A DNA stretch of 64,000 bases from Faecalispora anaeroviscerum (GCF_947568225.1 NZ_CANOOQ010000001.1:1736001-1800000); one strand, 5' to 3'. Shown: positions 23,517 to 32,295, counted from the first letter of the stretch. Notes: a model not told the origin generated them from the sequence alone. Translations and numbers: made by a program.

Positions 23517-24428
23517 TCATTCGAAAGAATTTGTTTCTTCAAAAACCTTGGCACCGTGCGCCTCCGCGCTGCGAATCGAGATTTCCCAATCCGCTACGCC
23601 CCACTCTGCCATATGTGCCCGCGCACGCTTCGCAAAGTCCTCCGCCTGCCCGGCCTCCACCATCGCAATGATAGTCGAGCCTGCACCGCTGATATAGGTA
23701 CCGAGGGAGCCGAAAGAAGCACACATCTCGAACACCTTGTCGCAATGGTCAATCAGGCCTTTGCGGTAAGGCTGGTGAATGCGATCCTGTACCGCCACAC
23801 GCAAATTTTCAAGATTGCCCGAAAAGAGGGAAGCCGTCATCAGTGCCGAACGTGACAGATTGTAGACCGCGTCCTCCCGCGAATATTCCTTCGGCAGCAC
23901 CGAGCGCGCCGTTTCGGTTTTCAGCTCAAAGGAGGGCACAAAAACAGCGAACCGGATTTTCTCGGATACCGGCACGCTGACGCTGTACACGCGCCCCTGC
24001 TCCATTGCCGAGGTGACTAGCCCGCCCAAAAGGGCCGGCGTGGTATTATCGGGGTGACCCTCAATCTCTGCCGCAAAATCAATGAGCTCCTGTTGGCCGA
24101 GCGGGTTGCCCAAAAGATGATTGGCGCCGAGCAGGCCGGCTACAATGCAGGCAGAGCTGCTGCCGAGGCCGCGCGCCATGGGAATGTTGTTCTCCTGCTC
24201 AATATGCAGCCCGCGCAGGGTGTGCCCGCAGCGCTCATACAGCAGCTTTGCCGCCCAATAAACCAGGTTATGCTCATCCAGCGGCACAGCAGTTGCATCT
24301 CTGCTGGAAATCTGAAGGGTATCGCTTTCCTCCATCCAAACCTGATTGTACAAGGTCAAAGCGATTCCCAGCGCATCGAAACCGGACCCCAAATTCGCGC
24401 TGGTCGCCGGCACTTGTATTCTGATCAT
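23517..24428 (-). CDS. thrB: Homoserine kinase
   Basis: Phosphorylates homoserine for threonine synthesis. A GHMP-kinase of 303 residues: VPATSANLGSGFDALGIALT at the start, the ATP-binding glycine loop PMARGLGSSSACIVAGLLGA, and ISGAGSTIIAMVEAG near the C-terminus. I place the start at ATG 24428 (MIRIQVPATSAN), behind AGAGG; the frame reaches 24473. The gene is 32 bases upstream of aspartokinase. Threonine synthase (thrC) is not in the operon or window. Confidence 0.95.
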   Translation of the reverse strand: MIRIQVPATSANLGSGFDALGIALTLYNQVWMEESDTLQISSRDATAVPLDEHNLVYWAAKLLYERCGHTLRGLHIEQENNIPMARGLGSSSACIVAGLLGANHLLGNPLGQQELIDFAAEIEGHPDNTTPALLGGLVTSAMEQGRVYSVSVPVSEKIRFAVFVPSFELKTETARSVLPKEYSREDAVYNLSRSALMTASLFSGNLENLRVAVQDRIHQPYRKGLIDHCDKVFEMCASFGSLGTYISGAGSTIIAMVEAGQAEDFAKRARAHMAEWGVADWEISIRSAEAHGAKVFEETNSFE

Positions 24429-24476
24429 AATAGGATATCCTCTTTCTGTAGCTATTGCAATTCCACATAACATTTC

Positions 24477-24510
24477 GCTTCGCTTCCCGCCTTCGGCATG
24501 GGGAAACAGA
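24477..24510 (-). repeat. Intercistronic hairpin element D (hom-thrB gap)
   Basis: A GC-rich imperfect hairpin, CTTCCCGCC-TTC-GGCatGGGGAA, in the only non-coding gap between hom and thrB. It has the same centre (TTCCCCGCC, three bases, GGCG.GGAA) as elements at 25805-25888, 38958-39050 and 58661-58695, but is the most divergent copy. Confidence 0.35.
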
Positions 24511-24527
24511 TGCTTATAAAATAATGA

Positions 24528-25772
24528 TTAAAATTCGCCGATGCGCAGGGTAGAAAGCACCTCTGCCCCTTCGTCCTTGAGCTGCTCCAGCTTGTCGAGG
24601 AAATCCTCCTCCACCAAAGGCTCGGTGACAAAGGCAAACTCGTCTTTTCCCGCTCCCTTTCGCACCAGCTGGCGAACCGGCCCAAACAGACCCTCCGCCT
24701 GGCCCAGCGCAAAGGCGGAATCTTCGGATTTGGCGCGAACATAAAATGCGACGGTATCCTTGCGGTAATCGCACACATAGTTCGGCACGGCCTGATCCCA
24801 GAACAGGTACTTGCGGGCCTTAAAGTGCCGCACACAATCGATCACATCCGCCACTACGGCGCTGGCAGTAGGCAGCTTTCCTGCACCCTTGCCGTAAAAT
24901 ACTACGTCGCCGATCGAATCGCCGCGCACCTGAATACCGTTAAACACATCATCCACAGTGGCCAACTGGCTGCTGCGGGGAACAAACATCGGGCAAACCA
25001 TAATATGAATCTGATCGTTTTCGAGAATCTTGACCCGACCAATCAGTTTAATCACACCGCCCCACACCTCAGCGTATTCCACGTCGGCCAGAGTCACCTT
25101 GGTGATTCCCTCAGTATGCACCTGATCGGGGTACACATGCTTGCCAAATGCCAAAGACGCCAGAATACAAATCTTGCGGCAGGCGTCCAGCCCCTCCACG
25201 TCCGCGGCGGGATTGCGCTCCGCGTAGCCAAGCTTCTGCGCGAGGGCCAGCGCGTCATCAAAATCCATCTGATCGCGAATCATCTTGGTCAGAATGAAAT
25301 TGGTGGTACCGTTGAGGATACCGTCAATCTCAATTACATCGTTTGCCGCCAGGCACTGGCTCATGGGGCGGATGATCGGGATACCGCCGCCAACACTGGC
25401 CTCAAACAGAAAGTTCAGGTTCTGCTTCTGCGCCAAAGCCAAAAGATCCGCGCCCTTTTGCGCCACCAGCTCTTTGTTGGAGGTAACCACGCTCTTGCCC
25501 GCCAAAAGGCAGCTGCGCACAAAATCATATGCCGGGTGCAGACCGCCCATAACCTCTACCACGATTTTAACATCGGGATCGTTCAGAATGTCATCAAAGG
25601 ATTTCGTAAAGCGATCCGCCAGCGGATCCTCCGGGAATTCCCTCAAATCCAGAATATATTTGATTCTGATTTCCTCTTTTGCCCGTTTGGCAATATTTTC
25701 GGTATGATTACACAGAACCTCCGCCACACCGGAGCCTACCACACCATACCCCATGATTGCGATTTCTACCAT
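24528..25772 (-). CDS. hom: Homoserine dehydrogenase
   Basis: Reduces aspartate semialdehyde to homoserine with NAD(P)H. Seen in 414 residues: the dinucleotide-binding start VEIAIMGYGVVGSGVAEVL, VVEVMGGLHPAYDFVRSCLL, SVVTSNKELVAQKGADL, the catalytic region EASVGGGIPIIRPMSQCLAA with NGTTNFILTKM, and the substrate-binding KLGYAERNPAADVEGLDACR. A C-terminal ACT-like region (DTVAFYVRAKSEDSAFALGQ) suggests feedback by threonine. Start at ATG 25772 after AAGGGGTGG; a GTG three codons upstream is in the ribosome binding site. Confidence 0.96.
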   Translation of the reverse strand: MVEIAIMGYGVVGSGVAEVLCNHTENIAKRAKEEIRIKYILDLREFPEDPLADRFTKSFDDILNDPDVKIVVEVMGGLHPAYDFVRSCLLAGKSVVTSNKELVAQKGADLLALAQKQNLNFLFEASVGGGIPIIRPMSQCLAANDVIEIDGILNGTTNFILTKMIRDQMDFDDALALAQKLGYAERNPAADVEGLDACRKICILASLAFGKHVYPDQVHTEGITKVTLADVEYAEVWGGVIKLIGRVKILENDQIHIMVCPMFVPRSSQLATVDDVFNGIQVRGDSIGDVVFYGKGAGKLPTASAVVADVIDCVRHFKARKYLFWDQAVPNYVCDYRKDTVAFYVRAKSEDSAFALGQAEGLFGPVRQLVRKGAGKDEFAFVTEPLVEEDFLDKLEQLKDEGAEVLSTLRIGEF

Positions 25773-25804
25773 TTTTTCCACCCCTTATCGAATTTTCCCT
25801 TGAA

Positions 25805-25888
25805 GTAGGCCGCTCATTTCTTCCCCCATCAAAGGCGGAGGAAGAATTGCCTCTTATGCTAAAGTCACTTTCTATTTGAAGCGACTCT
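25805..25888 (-). repeat. Intercistronic element A (pheB-hom gap)
   Basis: Contains TTTCTTCCCCC..., then GGCGGAGGAAGAA, followed by a second dyad AGTCACTTT...AAGCGACT. The whole stretch of about 80 bases aligns with 38958-39050, where the first hairpin is intact. Here the left arm has changed (CATCAAA instead of GCCTCC), so the hairpin is weaker. Confidence 0.55.
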
Positions 25889-25893
25889 ATTGT

Positions 25894-26334
25894 CTATTGA
25901 TCGCTAATATTGTCGATGCTGCACACGCCGTCCACATTTCCGAGCAAAGCAAGCAGCTCGTCGACCGTACCCATCATGTTATTGATTCGTGCGGAGATCG
26001 AAACCATCGCCTTGCCGTTAACCGGAATATTCTGATTGATCGTCAGAATATTAGCACCCGCACCGTAGAATTCAGACACCAGCGACATCAAAACGCCAGG
26101 ACGGTCGTACAGCACCGCCTGAATGGTCAGAATCCGGTTTGTGGCCTCCGGCTGGTAAGGATACACAGAATCCTTGTATTTGTAGAACACGCTGCGGGAA
26201 ATTCCCGCCATCCTCGCCGCCTCAGATGTGCTGGCGGCCTCAGAGTTCATGATATACTGCTTGGCTTCCACTACCTTGGAATACACCTTTGGCAGAACCT
26301 TTTTATCCACTAAAAAGAAAATTGACTCTTTCAT
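25894..26334 (-). CDS. pheB: ACT-domain protein of the PheB family (UPF0735)
   Basis: A 146-residue protein common beside hom or pheA in Firmicutes. Seen: an N-terminal helical region with a helix-turn-helix-like segment (STSEAARMAGISRSVFYKYK), then one ACT domain (ILTIQAVLYDRPGVLMSLVS, GANILTINQNIPVNGKAMVS). Family knowledge: role unproven, likely amino-acid-responsive regulation. It is the first gene of the hom-thrB-lysC operon, with a 121-base gap to hom containing element A. Start ATG 26334; the upstream 60 bases hold only a weak promoter-like sequence and no T-box or long leader. Confidence 0.88.
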   Translation of the reverse strand: MKESIFFLVDKKVLPKVYSKVVEAKQYIMNSEAASTSEAARMAGISRSVFYKYKDSVYPYQPEATNRILTIQAVLYDRPGVLMSLVSEFYGAGANILTINQNIPVNGKAMVSISARINNMMGTVDELLALLGNVDGVCSIDNISDQ

Positions 26335-26479
26335 TGTCCACCACCCGCGAACTATTGTATTGTGTTAAGATACAGTTTATCATTTCCCAACGTGAATTTC
26401 AATAGCCAAAAACGTGAAATTCAGTGCTTTCACTCTGAAAAACCCGTATGCTTTGACGAATCGGAAACAAAAATGGTAT

Positions 26480-26517
26480 AAAAAAGCTCCCGAAAAAACC
26501 ACCGTTTTCTCGGGAGT
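26480..26517 (-). terminator. Terminator after the penicillin-binding protein gene
   Basis: On the minus strand CTCCCGAGAAAAC...GTTTTTTCGGGAG forms a stem, followed by CTTTTTT. It lies 28 bases past the stop. Confidence 0.8.
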
Positions 26518-26544
26518 AATGCGTTTTTTGTTTACTGAGAGGCT

Positions 26545-28914
26545 TCAGGCTCCCGGGCGAACTTCCGTATCCGGCGGAACCCAAAGGCCGTTTCCGTCCT
26601 GCCCGGGGGTATTTCCATTCCCATTCCCCTGCGAATGAGAAGAGGATGGCGGAGAATGAGAACTCGCGGGAGAAGAGTTTTCCTCCGGCTTTGAGCTGGT
26701 TTCAGGAGTAGACTGGTGCGACGTTTCCCCTTGTGAATTCTCAGGGTCGGATTGCTCCGGCTCCGAAAGAATATCAGAAGCAGTAGAGGAAGCCACAGGC
26801 GGGCTGGTATCGACCTCCGGCATATTGCCGCGCTCATACCACCCAGTTTTTGTGGTAACACCAACATCCGCGCCGGACAGCCTCCCGTTATCCGTACGGA
26901 AGGTAGCGGAAACCACATTGGAATCGTATTGGAAGTAGATTTTTTTCTTTCCATCCAGATATTTAGTCATAATGTTTCGCCAGATTTTAGCGGCCCACTT
27001 GGTATTATTTTCTTTTTGATGATAAGACAGCGATTTCGGGGTTTCATAACCCGTCCAGATTCCGGCTACCGCATAGGGCGTACCGCCTACAAACCAGCTG
27101 TCCTTATCCTCATCGGTAGTACCGGTTTTACCAAACACCTCCCAGCCGCTCACAGCCGCTCCTCCGCCGGTTCCCTCAGAACCATACACAACGTTTCGCA
27201 GAAGACGGTTCATAATAGTGGAGGTGGTGGACTTGATAACCTGTGTGCCCGTGTTCTGGCGGTTGTCCAGAATCACGTTGCCGTCGTGGTCCTCCACGTA
27301 ATAATAGGTGTAAGGCTTATAATACTGGCCGCCATTGCCGAACATTTGGTAGGCCGCCGTCATTTCCTTCACCGTAACGCCTCCGTTCATGCCGCCGATC
27401 GCCATGGCAGAAACCTGAACGCTGTCCGTTTTCGGGTTTAAATGGGTAAAGTGAAGCTGATCGGTCAGAAACCGATACGACGCGGCAGGCGAAATCTTTT
27501 TCACAAGCTGCGCGGCAGCAGCGTTGGAAGAAATCTCCAGCGCGCGCTGTACCGTGATGGAGCCATAAAACTTTTTATACCAGTTGTTAGGGCCTGGCTT
27601 ACCGGAGCCAAAATAATTATCAACCGGTTCATCTGGCAGAATGGAGGAATAATGAATCACTCCCATATCGACCGCCGGGCCGTAGGAAGCAATGGGCTTA
27701 ATGGAAGAACCGGGCTGCCGTTGGCTGTCCGTCGCGTAGCTAAGCAGTCGGTTGCCCGTCTTTTCTCCGCGCCGACCCACGGTGGCAAGCACACGACCAG
27801 TATAGTCCATCATAAGATAGCCCAGCTGAATCTTCTGATCCGACGGCATGTTGTCGCCGGAAATCACTTCCTCCGCGGTCTGCTGCGCCTTCTGGTCCAT
27901 AGCGGAGTAAATCTTCAAACCTCCGTGGTACATCATGTAAACGGCCTTTTCTTTGGAAATGCCCTGCGTTGTCTGCAGATCCTCCACAATATCCTCAAAC
28001 ATAGCGTCGGTATACCAGTTCCAAACCGGAGAATCGTTGACCACATTTTCGTTTTTACTGCCGACAAACACCATATTGTTTGATTCTTTGATGGCGCTGT
28101 TGTACTCATCCTGACTGATCATCTGCTGATCGAGCATTTCACCCAGCACCACACGCTGACGCTCTTTGTTATTTTCAGGAAAATTCAGTGGATTGTATTT
28201 ATAAGGATTCTGTGTGATAGCCGCGATGGAAGCGCACTCGGCCAGAGATGCCTGGCTGATTTCTTTACCAAAATACAAATTTGCCGCCGCCTGCACACCC
28301 TGACACCCGCTGCCGTAGTTGACAACATTCAGGTATGCTTCTAATATCTGCTCCTTGGAATAGCGGGAGTCCAGATTGATGGCCCGAAAAATCTCTTTTA
28401 CCTTTCGGGTCAAACTCACCTCATTATCGCCGGTAATGTTTTTGACCAGCTGCTGCGTAATGGTAGAGCCACCATAGCTGCCGCCTTTGGTAAAGAGAGT
28501 AGTTACCGCACCGGCAGTACGGCGCCAGTCTACCCCGTTATGTTCCATAAAGCGCTTATCTTCAATCGCGATCATCGCATTTTTCATGTTTTGAGGGATT
28601 TTGTCATAGTCCACCCAAATGCGGTTTTCTGAGCTGTAAAGCCGCTGGTATTCCACCGGCTGGCCTGCATCATCGTTCACATAGATAAAACTGGTATAAT
28701 TGAGCTTCAGATTATTGAGATCCATTTTGATGGATTCACTCCGGAAGCTCATAATAAACGAGATCAAAAAAACCAGCACAATGACTCCGGCAACCGCCAG
28801 AACCGCTATGATACTGCTTAAACCCTTCAGAGCAATTCGTCCGGCCATCGATGCGCTTGCAGCACTGCCGGTATCTTGTGCCCCCACAAATTTATTTAAA
28901 TCGGTTTTCCTCAT
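26545..28914 (-). CDS. Class A penicillin-binding protein (PBP1A-type transglycosylase/transpeptidase)
   Basis: Polymerises and cross-links peptidoglycan outside the membrane. Seen in 789 residues: a cytoplasmic start of about 30 residues, one membrane helix (about 34-56), the GT51 domain (NAMIAIEDKRFMEHNGVDWR with the catalytic Glu, GGSTITQQLVKNI, RKVKEIFRAINLDSRYSKEQ, LEAYLNVVNYG), and the transpeptidase domain with SxxK in RQPGSSIKPIASYGPAVD, SSNAAAAQL (SxN-type) and GKTGTTDED. The C-terminal 110 residues are Ser/Pro/Glu-rich and probably disordered. AGGAGGTGACCGCCT precedes the ATG. Confidence 0.96.
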   Translation of the reverse strand: MRKTDLNKFVGAQDTGSAASASMAGRIALKGLSSIIAVLAVAGVIVLVFLISFIMSFRSESIKMDLNNLKLNYTSFIYVNDDAGQPVEYQRLYSSENRIWVDYDKIPQNMKNAMIAIEDKRFMEHNGVDWRRTAGAVTTLFTKGGSYGGSTITQQLVKNITGDNEVSLTRKVKEIFRAINLDSRYSKEQILEAYLNVVNYGSGCQGVQAAANLYFGKEISQASLAECASIAAITQNPYKYNPLNFPENNKERQRVVLGEMLDQQMISQDEYNSAIKESNNMVFVGSKNENVVNDSPVWNWYTDAMFEDIVEDLQTTQGISKEKAVYMMYHGGLKIYSAMDQKAQQTAEEVISGDNMPSDQKIQLGYLMMDYTGRVLATVGRRGEKTGNRLLSYATDSQRQPGSSIKPIASYGPAVDMGVIHYSSILPDEPVDNYFGSGKPGPNNWYKKFYGSITVQRALEISSNAAAAQLVKKISPAASYRFLTDQLHFTHLNPKTDSVQVSAMAIGGMNGGVTVKEMTAAYQMFGNGGQYYKPYTYYYVEDHDGNVILDNRQNTGTQVIKSTTSTIMNRLLRNVVYGSEGTGGGAAVSGWEVFGKTGTTDEDKDSWFVGGTPYAVAGIWTGYETPKSLSYHQKENNTKWAAKIWRNIMTKYLDGKKKIYFQYDSNVVSATFRTDNGRLSGADVGVTTKTGWYERGNMPEVDTSPPVASSTASDILSEPEQSDPENSQGETSHQSTPETSSKPEENSSPASSHSPPSSSHSQGNGNGNTPGQDGNGLWVPPDTEVRPGA

Positions 28915-29050
28915 AGGCGGTCACCTCCTTTTGCTTTTTTTGCCCGGCACATTCCCCGCGCCCTTAGTTTGGCACAGTCTGCCGGTAATCTTGCAGAGAT
29001 ATGAATAATTTTCCAATCATCATCTAATACTATCGCTGAGGTGATTCCTT

Positions 29051-29428
29051 TTGAAAAAATTCGTCAGTCTTGCCGTGTGTACCGTACTGGTCCTGGTCGG
29101 CCTGATGCTGGTTGCGCATTTCAGCCCTCAGGTGAGCGGCAATTCCGCCTCTTCTGCATCAGAAAATCAGATTCATTTTACCTCAAATGCCCCTTCAAGT
29201 CAAGAAAACGGTAACCTGCCCGCCATGACCAGCCAGCAGGAAAGCTACCTAGTGCGCACCTATGACGGTAAAATCGGCATTTTCAAAAACGAGGAAACAT
29301 CCCCGTTTGAAGTGATAGACGTGGATGTTTCCTCCCTGCCCCAAACCGACCAGCTCCTGCTGGCTACAGGAATCAAGGCGGATTCCGCCGCTGAGCTCCA
29401 GCGAATTCGAGAAGATTACGAAAGCTAA
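29051..29428 (+). CDS. Secreted or membrane-anchored protein with BofC-type C-terminal region
   Basis: Seen in 125 residues: an uncleaved signal or anchor helix (FVSLAVCTVLVLVGLMLVAH), a Ser/Asn-rich linker of about 45 residues, and a folded end YLVRTYDGKIGIFKNEET, FEVIDVDVSSLPQTDQLL, TGIKADSAAELQRIREDYES. This end resembles the BofC C-terminal domain seen in sporulation proteins; I am moderately sure. The start is TTG 29051, preceded by GAGGTGATTCCT. It is divergent from the penicillin-binding protein gene and close to spore genes. Confidence 0.72.
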   Translation: MKKFVSLAVCTVLVLVGLMLVAHFSPQVSGNSASSASENQIHFTSNAPSSQENGNLPAMTSQQESYLVRTYDGKIGIFKNEETSPFEVIDVDVSSLPQTDQLLLATGIKADSAAELQRIREDYES

Positions 29429-29469
29429 ACTGTAACTCATATGTTCCACGTTTCCCCCTGAAAAAGTTT

Positions 29470-29501
29470 GGAGCCCCATATCCGGCTGGATATGGGGCTC
29501 C
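29470..29501 (-). terminator. Terminator after the SASP gene
   Basis: GGAGCCCCATATCC, 4-base loop, GGATATGGGGCTCC: a perfect 14-bp stem, followed on the minus strand by AAACTTTTT. It may also slow transcription from the left gene. Confidence 0.8.
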
Positions 29502-29517
29502 GCTATTCGGCAGAAGT

Positions 29518-29709
29518 TTATTTCATGTCCTGCTCGTACTTCTCGATCATTTTCTTGACCATCTGGCCGCCGACAGAACCGGCATCCTTGGAGGTCAAAT
29601 CACCGTTGTAACCCTGCTTCAGGTTTACGCCCACTTCAGAAGCGGCTTCCATCTTGAACTTATTCAGTGCCTCACGAGCCTGAGGAACAACATTCTTATT
29701 GCTTGCCAT
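29518..29709 (-). CDS. Alpha/beta-type small acid-soluble spore protein
   Basis: Coats and protects spore DNA and is degraded by GPR protease at germination. Seen in 63 residues: MASNKNVVPQAREALNKFK, the protease site region EAASEVGVN, and the family core DLTSKDAGSVGGQMVKKMIE. ATG 29709 follows TAGGAG at 11 bases; the frame starts at 29721 within that site. A single-gene unit with its own terminator. This is direct evidence that the host forms endospores. Confidence 0.95.
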   Translation of the reverse strand: MASNKNVVPQAREALNKFKMEAASEVGVNLKQGYNGDLTSKDAGSVGGQMVKKMIEKYEQDMK

Positions 29710-29817
29710 AAAATAATACACTCCTAATCTTTTTTAAATTAATTTTAAAACTCTTTGTGCGTCTGCATCCTTATTGTGTGCGGGTACGCATTTTTTATAA
29801 CTGACAATATTTTGAAA

Positions 29818-30366
29818 TTAAAAACCGTAACCCTGATCTGAGTCGATGCCGCACAAAAGGCAAACAGCGCAGGCGGCCAGCAGAGAGTACGTGCCAATTT
29901 CGCGCTGAAGCACAACGGAAATATCCCTCGGCTCCAGAATTTCGCCGGTGAGGGTGCATAGGCTGCGCAGCAGGCTGACACACGCACTGCCCTCCGCCAG
30001 ACTTGCGACGCTGAGCGTATCTTTGGAGGACGTGCCGCACACTACCGGAATGACAGGAGCACCCTTGAGCTGCTCAGCCGCTTTTTCACAGCGCGAGCTG
30101 AATACAGCCGGAATTCCATGGGGCAGACTAACCGGTTCCTGTGAGGAAGAAAAGCTGTTTTTAAAAACAAGAATGGCATGTGGCGTATCCAAAACCGGCG
30201 GCCGCTCACAATCATAAATACAAAAAACGCCGGCCCGCTCCCCGGGAATGCTGCTCAACTGTGCTCCGTTATAATATTGCACCCGTCCATACCGCCGCAG
30301 CGCGTCGATCAGCGCCTGCGAAAGAGCCATATCGCTTTGTTTTCCGCACAACACAATGGTTTTCAT
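29818..30366 (-). CDS. Hypothetical protein (182 residues)
   Basis: Not recognised. Seen: a soluble alpha/beta start KTIVLCGKQSDMALSQALID with a glycine after the first strand, FCIYDCERPPVLDTPHAILV and FKNSFSSSQEPVSLPHGIPA in the middle, CGTSSKDTLSVASLAEGSAC later, and a Leu/Ala/Cys-rich end (TYSLLAACAVCLLCGIDSDQ). The first part resembles a nucleotide- or NAD-binding Rossmann start, but no complete motif is seen. ATG 30366 follows GAGGGGGAGC; the frame reaches 30414. It is transcribed away from cwlJ. Confidence 0.6.
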   Translation of the reverse strand: MKTIVLCGKQSDMALSQALIDALRRYGRVQYYNGAQLSSIPGERAGVFCIYDCERPPVLDTPHAILVFKNSFSSSQEPVSLPHGIPAVFSSRCEKAAEQLKGAPVIPVVCGTSSKDTLSVASLAEGSACVSLLRSLCTLTGEILEPRDISVVLQREIGTYSLLAACAVCLLCGIDSDQGYGF

Positions 30367-30584
30367 GCTCCCCCTCTTTCCGTTACTGGCAAACTGCAAG
30401 CCACACATTACCAAAAGACCGTCCAGCGGCCAAAGCCAATGCCCGGCACTGTTTAGTATAAATCAGCGCCGATGGTTTATGTGGTTTACTGCCAAAAAAG
30501 TATTTTGTGTCAGAATGAAAGTACAACCATATACTGTGTTAAGGCATATTTTCGCCAATTGTATAAAGCAAGGAATGAGCTTAC

Positions 30585-31031
30585 ATGCCCTATAATGAAA
30601 GAGAACTGCTGGCACGGCTGATTAAATGCGAAGCCGGGGGCGAAGGGGACAACGGAATGAACGCCGTGGCAACCATCGTGGCAAATCGGGCCAATGTTCC
30701 TTACGGTGAATTTTTCAGGGTCAGTCAGGGCGGCAGCATTCGCAACATCATTGAACAACCCGGCCAGTTTACTTGCATGATGACTACTGTGGGCGGACAA
30801 TACAACGCACAGAATGTTTTTAATATGGATCCGGAGGAGATTCACTACCAGATTGCTGACGCCGTGATGGCTGGTAATCTATTTTCCGGCGTTGGAAACA
30901 GTCTGTTCTACTTTAACCCCTACCGCCCTACCTGCCCGGATAAGTTCCCGCCCGGCGGCGTTGGCACGTTTTACAGCCACATCTATCAGCACTGTTTTTA
31001 TGCTCCCACAGAAAAATACAAACTCACATAA
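30585..31031 (+). CDS. cwlJ: Spore cortex-lytic cell wall hydrolase, CwlJ type
   Basis: A hydrolase acting on muramic-lactam cortex at germination. Seen in 148 residues: the Hydrolase_2 domain from the first residue, with the catalytic Glu region LLARLIKCEAGGEGDNGMNA, VATIVANRANVPYG, EQPGQFTCMM and FYFNPYRPTCPDKFPP. There is no signal peptide, which separates CwlJ from SleB: CwlJ is made in the mother cell and placed in the coat. The next gene, 16 bases away, is GerQ-like, and CwlJ needs GerQ for localisation in Bacillus. Confidence 0.92.
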   Translation: MPYNERELLARLIKCEAGGEGDNGMNAVATIVANRANVPYGEFFRVSQGGSIRNIIEQPGQFTCMMTTVGGQYNAQNVFNMDPEEIHYQIADAVMAGNLFSGVGNSLFYFNPYRPTCPDKFPPGGVGTFYSHIYQHCFYAPTEKYKLT

Positions 31032-31046
31032 TGAGGTGACACCACC

Positions 31047-31610
31047 ATGAATCAAACAAACACAGGCTATAGCGCAGTTTATTCCCAACCCGGAGCATGC
31101 CCATCCTGCGGAATGACTCCCTGGCAGCCCGCCGCACAAGGCGCGCAGGCACAGACCGTAAGTGCACAAAGCCAAATGGCAGCGCAAATTCCGCCGCAGA
31201 CCATGCCGGCAATGCCAGCCACCATCTCCCCCACGCCATACCAGCAGCAGGTCAGCTTTCAGCAGCCCGCCGGAGCGGCACCGTCCTCGGCACTAACGCA
31301 GGGCACAATTTCCGGCGCAGCCGGTTTTGTACCCAACCAGCCGCCGGAAAGCTTTCCCGGCGCGATCACCGACCTCAACCAGCCGATGCCCATGACGGTA
31401 GAAAGCCTGCAATACCTGAACGGCTTTATGCGCACTCAAATCGGGCGGCGCGTGAGGGTAGAGTTCCTGTTGGGCACCAACACCATGACTGACCGTACCG
31501 GTACGCTGCTGGGCGTCGGCGCAAACTATATCCTCATTAATGAAACCGACAGCGACGACCTTTTGGCCTGCGATTTTTATAACATTAAATTTATTCGATT
31601 TTATTTTTAG
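31047..31610 (+). CDS. gerQ: GerQ-like spore coat protein
   Basis: Seen in 187 residues: a Gln/Ala/Pro-rich N-terminal half (SQMAAQIPPQTMPAMPATIS, PTPYQQQVSFQQPAGAAP), typical of coat proteins cross-linked by transglutaminase, and a folded C-terminal domain ESLQYLNGFMRTQIGRRVRV, LGTNTMTDRTGTLLGVGANY, ILINETDSDDLLACDFYNIK. The C-terminal pattern is that of GerQ. A CxxC-like SCG motif near the start (CPSCG) is extra. It follows cwlJ, fitting the bicistron known in some Bacillus species. GAGGTG lies 8 bases before the ATG. Confidence 0.82.
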   Translation: MNQTNTGYSAVYSQPGACPSCGMTPWQPAAQGAQAQTVSAQSQMAAQIPPQTMPAMPATISPTPYQQQVSFQQPAGAAPSSALTQGTISGAAGFVPNQPPESFPGAITDLNQPMPMTVESLQYLNGFMRTQIGRRVRVEFLLGTNTMTDRTGTLLGVGANYILINETDSDDLLACDFYNIKFIRFYF

Positions 31611-31632
31611 CCCCAAATTTCTGTTTCACAGC

Positions 31633-31687
31633 GCACCTCTGCTCCCGCTTGTCTGTACGATAAGCCTTGGGAACAGAGGTGCTTTTT
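31633..31687 (+). terminator. Terminator after cwlJ-gerQ
   Basis: GCACCTCTGCTCCC and GGGAACAGAGGTGC enclose a loop of about 23 bases; TTTTTT follows. Confidence 0.75.
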
Positions 31688-31809
31688 TCTGTGTCTTTTC
31701 TTTTTGGCTGCCCGGAGACTATAATAAAATGAAAGATAAATTGAATTTTTTTTTGTTAAAGTAACCTTTCCCTTCTGACAATCGTTTTATTTATGAGAGG
31801 AGTGAGGAA

Positions 31810-32295
31810 ATGCAAGATCAGGAAGAGTCTGTACTTGCTGAAAAATTTGACTACTACGGTGCCATGTTGTTCCGGATGTGCATGGTTCTACTGGGAAACC
31901 AACAGGATGCCGAGGACGCGGTACAGGATACCTTTGTGCGCTATTGGAAAACGCGCCCTGATTTTCAAGACGCCGAACACGAAAAAGCCTGGCTGATCCG
32001 TGTTGCGACGAACCGAAGCAAAGACAGGCTCCGCAGCTGGTTCCGCCGGTCCACCACCGGAATGGAGGCGCTTGAGGGCATGGCACAATATCCGAACGAT
32101 CTTTTTGTGCTGGAACAGCTGGCCGCCCTGCCATATAAAAACAAAACGATTTTATTTCTGCATTATGTGGAGGGATACCGGCTAAAGGAAATCGGCGATT
32201 TGCTTGGCATGAAGGAAAACGCGGTAAAAGCTGCCGCCCGGCGCGGCAGGGAAAAATTGAAATTGCAGCTAAAGGAGGCTTCGGCATATGAATGA
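31810..32295 (+). CDS. RNA polymerase sigma factor, ECF (sigma-70 region 2/4)
   Basis: Seen in 161 residues: region 2 with YYGAMLFRMCMVLLGNQQDA and EDAVQDTFVRYWKTRPDF (core binding and -10 recognition), then KAWLIRVATNRSKDRLRS; region 4 with KNKTILFLHYVEGYRLKEIG and DLLGMKENAVKAAARRGREK as the -35-binding helix-turn-helix. GAGGAGTGAGGAA precedes ATG 31810. It overlaps the following membrane protein by 8 bases (ATGAATGA), the usual link of a sigma factor to its anti-sigma factor. Confidence 0.93.
   Translation: MQDQEESVLAEKFDYYGAMLFRMCMVLLGNQQDAEDAVQDTFVRYWKTRPDFQDAEHEKAWLIRVATNRSKDRLRSWFRRSTTGMEALEGMAQYPNDLFVLEQLAALPYKNKTILFLHYVEGYRLKEIGDLLGMKENAVKAAARRGREKLKLQLKEASAYE

Noticed and set aside
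26335..26479. T-box or threonine attenuator before the aspartate-family operon
   Set aside because: The space upstream of the first gene is short and has no T-box sequence (AGGGTGG...) or antiterminator.
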